Positions 16,277-23,598 of a DNA stretch of 45,000 bases are shown here, one piece after another (position 1 is the stretch's first letter; each line of letters opens with the position of its first letter). Location of the stretch: NCBI RefSeq assembly GCF_009789555.1, contig NZ_CP046902.1, forward strand, positions 1 to 45,000. The letters are read 5' to 3'. Under the pieces are notes generated by a model, which saw only the letters and a program-made list of their open reading frames with translations, did no database searches and was not told where the DNA came from. Source of the stretch: Stutzerimonas stutzeri. Lineage in GTDB: Bacteria; Pseudomonadota; Gammaproteobacteria; Pseudomonadales; Pseudomonadaceae. Position numbers and translations under genes: made by a program.

Positions 16277-16669
16277 TTAGAACACTGTGCAGAGCACTTC
16301 GCCGCCAACGCCAGCAGCGCGAGCAGCCCGATCAGTCATCACACCTTTGTTGGTGGACACGATCGAAACACCCAGACCGCCGCGAACCTTCGGCAACTGA
16401 TCAACAGATTTGTACTGGCGAAGGCCAGGACGGCTTACGCGCTTAAGCTCTTCGATAACCGGACGGCCTTCGAAGTACTTGAGCTCGATAGACAGCTGCG
16501 GCTTGGCGTCGCTGCTGACGTTGTATCCTGCGATATAGCCTTCACCCTGAAGAACGTTGGCTACAGCCACCTTCAAAGTGGAAGACGGCATGCTTACGAC
16601 GGACTTTTCGGCCATCTGGGCATTACGGATACGAGTTAGCATGTCCGCTAACGGGTCCTGCATACTCAT
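16277..16669 (-). CDS. rpsH: Small-subunit ribosomal protein S8
   Basis: 130 residues, starting MSMQDPLADMLTRIRNAQ. The C-terminal RNA-binding motif STNKGVMTDRAARAAGVGGE is complete. S8 is a primary 16S binder and in E. coli represses the spc operon. Here rpsH is preceded by an unusual 185-base gap with its own candidate promoter, hairpins and a terminator-like element, so it looks like the head of a separate transcription segment running to rpmJ. Confidence 0.97.
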   Translation of the reverse strand: MSMQDPLADMLTRIRNAQMAEKSVVSMPSSTLKVAVANVLQGEGYIAGYNVSSDAKPQLSIELKYFEGRPVIEELKRVSRPGLRQYKSVDQLPKVRGGLGVSIVSTNKGVMTDRAARAAGVGGEVLCTVF

Positions 16670-16689
16670 GGGCTCTTGGCTCCTAATTC

Positions 16690-16713
16690 AAAAAAATAAG
16701 CCCGCTAGGGCTC
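16690..16713 (-). terminator. Terminator-like hairpin with T7 tract just upstream of rpsH
   Basis: On the minus strand, AGCCC-TAGC-GGGCT is followed by TA and then T7, ending about 20 bases before the rpsH start. The stem is only 5 base pairs (6 with a G-T pair), so it could act as a conditional attenuator rather than a full stop. Confidence 0.6.
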
Positions 16714-16767
16714 GTATCGCCTGCTGAATGAGCGGACGCCTGAAGGCGTGACTCGGGCGAGCCGGAC

Positions 16768-16796
16768 ATTCTAGAGACAGTCCAGAAACGAATCAA
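16768..16796 (-). promoter_or_regulatory. Candidate internal spc promoter upstream of rpsH
   Basis: On the minus strand, TTGATT (16791-16796), a 17-base spacer, then TAGAAT (16768-16773, five of six). The -35 lies inside the right arm of the hairpin at 16789-16818. The predicted leader to rpsH is about 90 bases and contains two hairpins. Confidence 0.6.
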
Positions 16797-16818
16797 GCCC
16801 CATGAGGGGCTTGATTCG
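16789..16818 (-). terminator. 13-base-pair hairpin between rpsN and rpsH
   Basis: A perfect 13-base stem, 16789-16801 with 16806-16818, and a 4-base loop. On the minus strand it is followed by TTTCTGG, so it may terminate weakly or protect the rpsN 3' end. It overlaps the -35 of the internal promoter. Confidence 0.6.
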
Positions 16819-16854
16819 ACAACTGCGGCTCCGACATCGCTGCCGGAGCGCCTG

Positions 16855-17160
16855 TTACCAGCTGGCTTTCACCAGACCCGGTACATCACCACGCATCGCA
16901 GCCTGGCGCAGCATGTTCCGCGCAAGACCGAACTTGCGGTAAACACCATGCGGACGGCCGGTCAGGCGGCAACGATTACGCAGACGCGAAGCACTGGCGT
17001 CGCGCGGCTGCTTCTGCAGCGCGACCTGCGCTTCCCAACGCGCTTCCGGAGAAGACTCGGGACTCGCGATGACAGCCTTCAGCGCGGCACGCTTCTGGGC
17101 GTACTTGGCAACCGTTTGCTGACGCTTCAGCTCGCGGTTCTTCATGCTTTGCTTAGCCAT
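16855..17160 (-). CDS. rpsN: Small-subunit ribosomal protein S14 (zinc-free form)
   Basis: 101 residues, the long form. A basic helical N-terminus (MAKQSMKNRELKRQQ) precedes the conserved end NRCRLTGRPHGVYRKFGLAR. Only one cysteine is present, so it cannot form the zinc ribbon of the short paralogue. It is 12 bases after rplE. The 185-base gap that follows is the largest in the S10-spc run. Confidence 0.97.
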   Translation of the reverse strand: MAKQSMKNRELKRQQTVAKYAQKRAALKAVIASPESSPEARWEAQVALQKQPRDASASRLRNRCRLTGRPHGVYRKFGLARNMLRQAAMRGDVPGLVKASW

Positions 17161-17172
17161 TTCCTACTCCAA

Positions 17173-17712
17173 TCAGTTACGGAACGGGAAGTTGAAGGCA
17201 CGCAGCAGTGCGCGACCCTCTTCGTCCGTTCGAGCAGTAGTGGTCAGCGTAATGTCCAGACCACGCAGGGCATCGATCTTGTCGTAATCGATTTCCGGGA
17301 AAATGATCTGCTCTTTCACGCCCATGCTGTAGTTGCCGCGTCCATCGAAGGACTTGGCATTCAGGCCGCGGAAGTCGCGAACCCGAGGCAGGGAGATCGA
17401 AAGCAGACGATCCAGGAATTCATACATACGATCGCTGCGCAGGGTCACCTTGACACCGATCGGCCAACCTTCACGGACCTTGAAGCCCGCGATGGATTTA
17501 CGAGCGTGAGTCACGACGACCTTCTGGCCGGTGATCTTCTCCAGGTCAGCAACTGCGTTGTCGATGATTTTCTTGTCACCGATCGCTTCGCCGATACCCA
17601 TGTTCAGGGTGATCTTGGTGATGCGCGGAACTTCCATCACGTTGCCAAGCTGAAGTTCTTCCTTCAGCTTGGGAGCGATTTGCTTCCGATAAACTTCTTT
17701 TAGTCGTGCCAT
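17173..17712 (-). CDS. rplE: Large-subunit ribosomal protein L5
   Basis: 179 residues, starting MARLKEVYRKQIAPKLKEE. Typical blocks are EVPRITKITLNMGIGEA and the end LTTTARTDEEGRALLRAFNF. L5 binds 5S rRNA and touches the P-site tRNA. It is 19 bases after rplX in standard order. Confidence 0.97.
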   Translation of the reverse strand: MARLKEVYRKQIAPKLKEELQLGNVMEVPRITKITLNMGIGEAIGDKKIIDNAVADLEKITGQKVVVTHARKSIAGFKVREGWPIGVKVTLRSDRMYEFLDRLLSISLPRVRDFRGLNAKSFDGRGNYSMGVKEQIIFPEIDYDKIDALRGLDITLTTTARTDEEGRALLRAFNFPFRN

Positions 17713-17731
17713 GGTTATCTACCTAGCAGTC

Positions 17732-18046
17732 TCAAGCTTCAACCGGCTTTTGGGTCGACTTGAAGACACGAATTTTCTTGCCGTCTTCTACTTTGAAACC
17801 AACACGATCAGCCTTGTTGGTTTCGCCGTTGAAAATAGCGACGTTAGAGGCGTGCAGAGGCGCCTCCTTTTCGACGATACCGCCTTGAACGCCCGACATG
17901 GGGTTAGGCTTGGTATGACGCTTCACGAGGTTGACACCACCGACAACCAGACGGTTGTCAGCGAGTACCCGGAGCACCTTACCGCGCTTGCCCTTGTCTT
18001 TGCCGGCGATGACGATGATCTCGTCGTTGCGACGAATCTTTTGCAT
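17732..18046 (-). CDS. rplX: Large-subunit ribosomal protein L24
   Basis: 104 residues. The KOW motif lies at the N-terminus (RNDEIIVIAGKDKGKRGKVL), and KRHTKPNPMSGVQGGIVEKE is the family signature. L24 starts 50S assembly and sits at the tunnel exit. It lies 11 bases after rplN. Confidence 0.97.
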   Translation of the reverse strand: MQKIRRNDEIIVIAGKDKGKRGKVLRVLADNRLVVGGVNLVKRHTKPNPMSGVQGGIVEKEAPLHASNVAIFNGETNKADRVGFKVEDGKKIRVFKSTQKPVEA

Positions 18047-18057
18047 GCGGCTTCTCC

Positions 18058-18426
18058 TTACAGCACTTCAGGCGCGAGCGAGACGATCTTCATGAACTTC
18101 TCGGAACGAAGCTCACGCGTCACCGGCCCGAAAATACGGGTGCCGATAGGCTCCTGCTTGTTGTTCAACAGAACAGCAGCGTTGCCATCGAAGCGGATAA
18201 TGGAGCCGTCGGGACGACGAACACCGTGACGGGTGCGGACTACTACTGCAGTCATCACCTGGCCTTTCTTGACCTTGCCACGAGGAATCGCTTCCTTGAC
18301 GGTAACCTTGATGATGTCGCCGATGCCGGCGTAACGGCGGTGCGAACCGCCGAGAACCTTGATACACATGACGCGACGAGCGCCACTGTTATCCGCCACA
18401 TCGAGCATTGATTGAGTCTGAATCAT
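18058..18426 (-). CDS. rplN: Large-subunit ribosomal protein L14
   Basis: 122 residues, starting MIQTQSMLDVADNSGARRV. The beta-barrel core with VKKGQVMTAVVVRTRHGVRR is complete, and the end is KFMKIVSLAPEVL. L14 bridges the 30S subunit and binds the silencing factor RsfS. The gap to rpsQ is only 23 bases and I see no separate spc promoter there. Confidence 0.97.
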   Translation of the reverse strand: MIQTQSMLDVADNSGARRVMCIKVLGGSHRRYAGIGDIIKVTVKEAIPRGKVKKGQVMTAVVVRTRHGVRRPDGSIIRFDGNAAVLLNNKQEPIGTRIFGPVTRELRSEKFMKIVSLAPEVL

Positions 18427-18449
18427 ATAATTTCTCCGACCCCTAGCCC

Positions 18450-18716
18450 TTAGACTTCGACGGCACGTTCGACGACATCAACCAACATCCAGCACTTGGT
18501 CTTCGCCAGAGGACGAGTCTCGCGAATCGTGACCTTGTCACCGATACGGCACTGGTTGGTTTCGTCGTGGGCGTGCAGTTTGGTCGAACGCTTCACGTAT
18601 TTACCGTAGATCGGGTGCTTGACGCGACGCTCGATCAGAACGGTGATGCTTTTGTCCATCTTGTCGCTGACGACGCGGCCAGTCAGCGTACGGACAGTTT
18701 TTTCAACTTCAGCCAT
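18450..18716 (-). CDS. rpsQ: Small-subunit ribosomal protein S17
   Basis: 88 residues. Start taken at ATG 18716 (MAEVEKTVRTLTGRVVS), the normal family start; an in-frame GTG two codons earlier overlaps the rpmC stop and is not needed. The OB-fold core HPIYGKYVKRSTKLHAHDE and the end DVVERAVEV are standard. It starts 2 bases past rpmC. Confidence 0.96.
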   Translation of the reverse strand: MAEVEKTVRTLTGRVVSDKMDKSITVLIERRVKHPIYGKYVKRSTKLHAHDETNQCRIGDKVTIRETRPLAKTKCWMLVDVVERAVEV

Positions 18717-18718
18717 GA

Positions 18719-18910
18719 TCACTTACCTGCCTGCTGGTTGAGCACAGTCTTGACACGAGCGATGTCGCGCTTGACTTGCGAGAGCAGGTGAGACTGCCCC
18801 AACTGGCCAGTTGCTTTCTGCATGCGCAGATTGAACTGGTCGCGCAGCAGCTCGAGCAGTTGCTCGTTCAGCTGCTGAGCGGATTTTTCACGAAGTTCAT
18901 TCGCTTTCAT
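18719..18910 (-). CDS. rpmC: Large-subunit ribosomal protein L29
   Basis: 63 residues, starting MKANELREKSAQQLNEQL; a two-helix protein at the tunnel exit beside L23. The ATG at 18910 shares its A with the rplP stop (TGATG), a coupling arrangement. A GTG one codon earlier is an unlikely start. Confidence 0.96.
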   Translation of the reverse strand: MKANELREKSAQQLNEQLLELLRDQFNLRMQKATGQLGQSHLLSQVKRDIARVKTVLNQQAGK

Positions 18911-19323
18911 CACATCACCGTCCGCTTAACAAAGGAGGTGGCGAGCGGCAGCTTTGCAGCAGCCAGGGCGAATGCCTCACGCGCCAGCTCTTCGGAAACA
19001 CCCTCGATCTCGTAGAGCACCTTGCCCGGTTGAATCTGGGCTACCCAGTACTCGACGTTACCCTTACCTTTACCCATCCGGACTTCCAGAGGCTTCTTGG
19101 TGACAGGCTTGTCGGGGAATACGCGGATCCAGATCTTGCCGCCACGCTTCACGTGACGGGTCAACGCACGACGTGCGGACTCGATCTGACGCGCGGTAAG
19201 ACGACCACGAGCGACAGACTTCAGAGCGAACTCGCCGAAGCTGACTTTGCTACCGCGCTGAGCCAGGCCACGGTTGTGACCGGTCATCTGCTTGCGGAAT
19301 TTTGTACGCTTTGGTTGCAACAT
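18910..19323 (-). CDS. rplP: Large-subunit ribosomal protein L16
   Basis: 137 residues, starting MLQPKRTKFRKQMTGHNRGL. Blocks GKIWIRVFPDKPVTKKP and RMGKGKGNVEYWVAQIQPG, the loop near the peptidyl transferase centre, are intact. It ends in a one-base overlap with rpmC and lies 12 bases after rpsC. Confidence 0.97.
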   Translation of the reverse strand: MLQPKRTKFRKQMTGHNRGLAQRGSKVSFGEFALKSVARGRLTARQIESARRALTRHVKRGGKIWIRVFPDKPVTKKPLEVRMGKGKGNVEYWVAQIQPGKVLYEIEGVSEELAREAFALAAAKLPLATSFVKRTVM

Positions 19324-19335
19324 TTGGCGTACTCC

Positions 19336-20022
19336 TTACTTGGCAGCTTTTTTACGAGGCGCGGGCGCTTGAGGCTTGAGCTCTTCGTGGCGGCCACCGA
19401 TGACCTCACCCTTGAAGATCCAGACCTTGACGCCGATCACACCGTAAGTGGTGTGCGCTTCGTAGGTGTTGTAGTCGATATCGGCACGCAGGGTGTGCAG
19501 CGGCACACGACCTTCCCGATACCATTCCGTACGGGCAATTTCAGCCCCACCCAGACGACCGCTCACCTGGATCTTGATGCCCTTGGCACCAATGCGAATC
19601 GCGTTCTGTACGGCGCGCTTCATGGCGCGACGGAACATCACACGACGCTCCAGCTGCTGAGCGACGTTCTGTGCTACCAGCATTGCATCGAGTTCCGGCT
19701 TGCGGATTTCTTCGATGTTGATGTGCACAGGCACACCCATTTGCTTGGTCAGGTCCTGACGCAGCTTCTCGACATCCTCACCCTTCTTGCCAATCACGAT
19801 ACCGGGACGAGCAGTGTGGATGGTGATGCGTGCTGTCTGAGCCGGACGATGGATATCGATACGGCTTACGGACGCGCTTTTTAATTTGTCTTGGAGGTAC
19901 TCACGCACGTTCAGATCTGCAAGCAGATAATCGGCGTACGTACGACCGTCTGCGTACCAGACGGAGGTGTGCTCCTTGACGATTCCCAGGCGAATGCCAG
20001 TGGGATGTACTTTCTGACCCAT
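19336..20022 (-). CDS. rpsC: Small-subunit ribosomal protein S3
   Basis: 228 residues from ATG 20022 (MGQKVHPTGIRLGIVKEH). The open frame extends 28 codons upstream into rplV, which I discount. The type-II KH domain (about 38-106) includes the GxxG-type loop in RPGIVIGKKGEDVEKLR. The C-terminal domain ends in a Lys/Ala-rich tail. S3 lines the mRNA entry channel. It is 13 bases after rplV. Confidence 0.97.
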   Translation of the reverse strand: MGQKVHPTGIRLGIVKEHTSVWYADGRTYADYLLADLNVREYLQDKLKSASVSRIDIHRPAQTARITIHTARPGIVIGKKGEDVEKLRQDLTKQMGVPVHINIEEIRKPELDAMLVAQNVAQQLERRVMFRRAMKRAVQNAIRIGAKGIKIQVSGRLGGAEIARTEWYREGRVPLHTLRADIDYNTYEAHTTYGVIGVKVWIFKGEVIGGRHEELKPQAPAPRKKAAK

Positions 20023-20035
20023 CTGATCGACTCCG

Positions 20036-20368
20036 TTACTTGTCCGCAACCTTGACAGTGATATGGCAAGACCGCTTGACGATGCGATCAGCGCGGCCTT
20101 TGGCACGCGGCATGATGCGCTTAAGCGAACGCCCCTCGTTGACGAAGACGGTGGAAACCTTCAGGTCGTCCACGTCAGCGCCTTCGTTGTGCTCGGCGTT
20201 GGCTACGGCCGACTCCAGCACTTTCTTCATGATCTCGGCGGCTTTCTTACTGCTGAAAGCCAGCAGGTTGAGCGCTTCGCCCACCTTCTTCCCGCGGATC
20301 TGGTCGGCGACCAGGCGGGCTTTCTGGGCGGAGATGCGAGCGCCCGACAACTTAGCGGCTACTTCCAT
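20036..20368 (-). CDS. rplV: Large-subunit ribosomal protein L22
   Basis: 110 residues, starting [20 protein letters not shown]. The long beta-hairpin that lines the exit tunnel and affects macrolide binding ([20 protein letters not shown]) looks normal, with no visible insertion or deletion. It is 13 bases after rpsS. Confidence 0.97.
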
Positions 20369-20381
20369 CTTTCCTTACCCC

Positions 20382-20657
20382 TTAGCGCTTGCCTTTCTTG
20401 TCCGCTACGTGCCCGCGATAAGTGCGGGTACCAGCGAACTCGCCGAGTTTGTGGCCGACCATGTCTTCGCTCACGAGAACGGGAACATGTTGACGACCGT
20501 TATGCACAGCGATGGTCAGACCGACCATTTGCGGCAGGATCATGGAACGACGCGACCAGGTTTTAACCGGCTTGCGATCGTTCTTTTCCATCGCCACTTC
20601 GACCTTCTTCAATAGGTGAAGATCGATAAAAGGACCTTTTTTCAGAGAACGCGGCAC
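20382..20657 (-). CDS. rpsS: Small-subunit ribosomal protein S19
   Basis: 91 residues, starting with GTG at 20657 (MPRSLKKGPFIDLHLLKKVE). The core block RRSMILPQMVGLTIAVHNGR and the end RGHVADKKGKR are standard. S19 binds 16S rRNA in the 30S head with S13. It is 16 bases after rplB. Confidence 0.97.
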   Translation of the reverse strand: MPRSLKKGPFIDLHLLKKVEVAMEKNDRKPVKTWSRRSMILPQMVGLTIAVHNGRQHVPVLVSEDMVGHKLGEFAGTRTYRGHVADKKGKR

Positions 20658-20673
20658 TGTCGTATCCCTCTAG

Positions 20674-21495
20674 TTACTTGCGACGACGGACGATCATGTT
20701 ATCGGTGCGCTTGTTAGAGCGAGTCTTCGCGCCCTTGGTCGGGAAGCCCCATGGCGACACCGGATGACGACCACCGGAGGTACGACCCTCACCACCACCG
20801 TGGGGGTGATCGACCGGGTTCATTGCCACACCGCGAACGGTCGGGCGAACACCGCGCCAGCGCTTGGCACCTGCTTTACCCAGCGAACGCAGGCTGTGCT
20901 CGGAGTTCGAGACTTCGCCCAGGGTCGCACGGCACTCGGCCAGCACTTTACGCATCTCGCCGGAGCGAAGACGCAGCGTTACATAAGCACCTTCACGCGC
21001 GACCAGCTGAGCCGAAGCACCAGCGGAACGAGCGATCTGGGCACCTTTGCCCGGCTTGAGCTCGACACCGTGAACGGTGGAACCCAGCGGAATGTTGCGC
21101 AGCGGCAGGCTGTTACCAGCCTTGATCGGCGCGTTGACGCCGGACAGCAGCTGATCGCCAGCACTCACGCCCTTCGGCGCGATGATGTAACGGCGCTCAC
21201 CGTCCGCGTACTTCAGCAGCGCGATGTGCGCCGTGCGGTTCGGATCGTATTCGACGCGCTCAACGACGGCTGGGATGCCATCCTTGTTACGACGAAAATC
21301 GACCAGACGGTAATGCTGCTTGTGACCACCACCGATGTGACGCGTGGTGATGCGACCGTTGTTGTTACGACCGCCAGACTTCGACTTCTTCTCGAGCAGC
21401 GGAGCATAAGGAGCGCCTTTGTGCAGCTCCTGACCGACCACTTTGACCACAAAACGGCGGCCCGCGGAAGTCGGTTTGCATTTAACGATTGCCAT
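20674..21495 (-). CDS. rplB: Large-subunit ribosomal protein L2
   Basis: 273 residues, starting MAIVKCKPTSAGRRFVVKV. Near the C-terminus the block MNPVDHPHGGGEGRTSGGRH carries the conserved His associated with the peptidyl transferase region, and NMIVRRRK ends the protein. L2 supports subunit joining and peptide-bond formation. It follows rplW by 14 bases. Confidence 0.98.
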   Translation of the reverse strand: MAIVKCKPTSAGRRFVVKVVGQELHKGAPYAPLLEKKSKSGGRNNNGRITTRHIGGGHKQHYRLVDFRRNKDGIPAVVERVEYDPNRTAHIALLKYADGERRYIIAPKGVSAGDQLLSGVNAPIKAGNSLPLRNIPLGSTVHGVELKPGKGAQIARSAGASAQLVAREGAYVTLRLRSGEMRKVLAECRATLGEVSNSEHSLRSLGKAGAKRWRGVRPTVRGVAMNPVDHPHGGGEGRTSGGRHPVSPWGFPTKGAKTRSNKRTDNMIVRRRK

Positions 21496-21509
21496 GATGC
21501 ACCCCTTCC

Positions 21510-21809
21510 TTACTCAGCGTTGCCGGAGAAATCGAGATCCTGGCCCGGCTGAAGCGCGATATACGCCTTCTTCCAGTCGTTACGCTTGCCCAGACCGCGA
21601 GCAGTACGCTTGGTCTTGCCCTGAACGTTCAGGGTGCTGACCTTGGCGACTTTCACGTTGAACAGGCTTTCGACGGCCTTCTTGATTTCCAGCTTGGTTG
21701 CATCAGTAGCAACCTTGAAAACGAACTGGCTCTTGCTGTCAGCCAGCATGGTTGCCTTCTCGGAGACGTGCGGACCAAGCAGGACTTTGAATACGCGTTC
21801 CTGGTTCAT
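21510..21809 (-). CDS. rplW: Large-subunit ribosomal protein L23
   Basis: 99 residues, starting MNQERVFKVLLGPHVSEKAT. The C-terminal part with GKTKRTARGLGKRNDWKKAY is typical. L23 is the docking site for trigger factor and SRP at the tunnel exit. Its ATG overlaps the rplD stop by 4 bases (ATGA type), so translation is probably coupled. Confidence 0.97.
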   Translation of the reverse strand: MNQERVFKVLLGPHVSEKATMLADSKSQFVFKVATDATKLEIKKAVESLFNVKVAKVSTLNVQGKTKRTARGLGKRNDWKKAYIALQPGQDLDFSGNAE

Positions 21810-22408
21810 CCCAGCAGCTCCTCGAATTTCTTCACAGCCGACACGGTGATCAACACCTTGTCATAGGCGATCAGGCTGACTGGATCGGAACCCTGGACGT
21901 CACGAACATCGACGTGCGGCAGGTTGCGAGCCGCCAGATACAGGTTCTGATCGACAGCATCGGAAACGATCAGTACGTCATTCAGACCCATGCCGGTCAG
22001 CTTGCTGGCAAGCAGTTTGGTCTTGGGGCTGTCGACGGCGAAATCCTCAACGACGACCAGGCGCTCGGAGCGAACCAGCTCGGAAAGAATGGAACGCAGC
22101 GCTGCGCGATACATCTTCTTGTTGAGCTTCTGCTCGTGGTTCTGCGGACGGGCAGCGAAGGTAACACCACCGCCACGCCAGATCGGACCACGCGAGGTAC
22201 CCGCACGAGCACGGCCAGTACCTTTCTGACGCCAGGGACGCTTACCGCCACCCGAGACATCGGAGCGAGTCTTCTGCTGCTTGCTGCCCTGACGACCGCC
22301 AGCCATATAGGCGACGACTGCCTGGTGCACCAGCGTCTCGTTGAACTCACCACCAAAGGTTTGCTCGGAGACTTCGATGGCCTGTGCGCCATTTACATTC
22401 AATTGCAT
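21806..22408 (-). CDS. rplD: Large-subunit ribosomal protein L4
   Basis: 200 residues, starting MQLNVNGAQAIEVSEQTFGG. The tunnel-lining extended loop includes GGGKRPWRQKGTGRARAGTS. In E. coli L4 also represses the S10 operon by acting on its leader; here the distance from the predicted S10 promoter to rpsJ leaves only about 58 bases of leader, shorter than in E. coli. It overlaps rplW by 4 bases. Confidence 0.97.
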   Translation of the reverse strand: MQLNVNGAQAIEVSEQTFGGEFNETLVHQAVVAYMAGGRQGSKQQKTRSDVSGGGKRPWRQKGTGRARAGTSRGPIWRGGGVTFAARPQNHEQKLNKKMYRAALRSILSELVRSERLVVVEDFAVDSPKTKLLASKLTGMGLNDVLIVSDAVDQNLYLAARNLPHVDVRDVQGSDPVSLIAYDKVLITVSAVKKFEELLG

Positions 22409-22420
22409 GTGAACTCCCCC

Positions 22421-23056
22421 TTACCCGCGAGCCTTGGCGGCCGGACGCACGACAACGTCACCACCAGTGGCGCCGGGCACTGCACCCTTGACCAGCAGCA
22501 GATTACGTTCGGCATCGACACGCACGATTTCCAGGGACTGCACGGTTACGCGCTCGGCGCCCATGTGCCCGGACATCTTCTTGCCCTTGAAAACACGACC
22601 TGGAGTCTGGCATTGGCCAATCGAGCCCGGGACGCGGTGGGATACGGAGTTACCGTGGGTATTGTCCTGACCGCGGAAATTCCAGCGCTTGATGGTACCG
22701 GCAAAGCCTTTACCCTTGGACTGACCGGTGACATCCACCATCTGTCCAGCCTGGAAGATTTCAGCGTTGATCTGGTCACCAACCTGGAACTCCTCGCCTT
22801 CGAGGCGGAATTCCCAGACGCCACGACCGGCAGCGACATTCGCCTTGGCGAAATGGCCAGCCTGAGCCTTGGTAACACGGGACGCGCGACGCTCGCCGAC
22901 AGTAACCTGCACGGCGCGATAGCCATCGCTCTCTTCATTCTTGAACTGAGTGACGCGGTTCGGCTCGATCTCAATGACCGTAACCGGAACAGAGACACCA
23001 TCTTCGGTGAAAACGCGGGTCATGCCGCATTTACGACCGACTACACCAATAGTCAT
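22421..23056 (-). CDS. rplC: Large-subunit ribosomal protein L3
   Basis: 211 residues, starting MTIGVVGRKCGMTRVFTEDG. The segment GSIGQCQTPGRVFKGKKMSG contains the conserved Gln that PrmB methylates in E. coli L3. L3 starts 50S assembly and reaches the peptidyl transferase centre. It lies 81 bases after rpsJ and 12 before rplD. Confidence 0.97.
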   Translation of the reverse strand: MTIGVVGRKCGMTRVFTEDGVSVPVTVIEIEPNRVTQFKNEESDGYRAVQVTVGERRASRVTKAQAGHFAKANVAAGRGVWEFRLEGEEFQVGDQINAEIFQAGQMVDVTGQSKGKGFAGTIKRWNFRGQDNTHGNSVSHRVPGSIGQCQTPGRVFKGKKMSGHMGAERVTVQSLEIVRVDAERNLLLVKGAVPGATGGDVVVRPAAKARG

Positions 23057-23137
23057 GTTGTAACCTCTTGAGTGTACGGGGCTTTCACCCGCTATGGCCG
23101 CCCATTTCAGAGCGTTACACGACTAAAACTCGAGGTT

Positions 23138-23449
23138 TTAGCCGAGGCTGATCTGCACTTCCACGCCAGCCGCAAGATCAAGCTTCATAAGTGCATCGAC
23201 GGTCTTGTCGGTCGGCTGAACGATGTCCAGCACACGCTTATGAGTACGGATCTCATACTGGTCGCGCGCATCCTTGTTGACATGCGGAGAAACCAGAACA
23301 GTGAACCGCTCTTTGCGGGTCGGCAGTGGAATCGGACCACGCACCTGAGCACCAGTACGTTTCGCGGTTTCCACGATTTCCTGGGTTGATTGATCGATCA
23401 GGCGATGGTCAAAAGCCTTCAACCGAATACGGATTTGTTGGTTTTGCAT
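23138..23449 (-). CDS. rpsJ: Small-subunit ribosomal protein S10 (NusE)
   Basis: 103 residues from ATG 23449 ([20 protein letters not shown]). The frame opens six codons earlier, but this is the family start, with GAGGT nearby. S10 is a 30S head protein and, as NusE, joins NusB in antitermination and links NusG to the ribosome. It is the first gene of the S10 operon. Its TAA stop lies in a small hairpin (7-base stem, 23123-23141) without a T-tract. Confidence 0.97.
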
Positions 23450-23513
23450 TTTGACCTCAGACTCCAATTAGCCATCCCTACCAAACGCAATACGCCCGGT
23501 AAAAGGAGGCGCA

Positions 23514-23542
23514 ATTGTACGGATGCGTCCAGGGGGTGTCAA
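23514..23542 (-). promoter_or_regulatory. Strong sigma70 promoter of the S10 operon
   Basis: On the minus strand, TTGACA (23537-23542, perfect), a 17-base spacer and TACAAT (23514-23519, five of six). Transcription should start near 23507, giving a leader of about 58 bases before rpsJ. It is the best promoter match I see in the window, and it sits just behind the tufA terminator. Confidence 0.85.
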
Positions 23543-23559
23543 TAAATGATCAACAATAG

Positions 23560-23583
23560 AAAAAGGGCCCCGAAGGGCCCTTT
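23560..23583 (-). terminator. Terminator after tufA (end of the str operon)
   Basis: A 9-base stem (23562-23570 with 23575-23583) with a TTCG loop on the minus strand, followed by T-rich sequence. It separates the str and S10 operons and is followed by the S10 promoter within 20 bases. Confidence 0.92.
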
Positions 23584-23598
23584 CCGACACCGAAGGTG

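Noticed and set aside
16855..17160. rpsN as a zinc-binding protein with lost cysteines
   Set aside because: It is the normal long zinc-free S14 form of Gammaproteobacteria, not a damaged short form.
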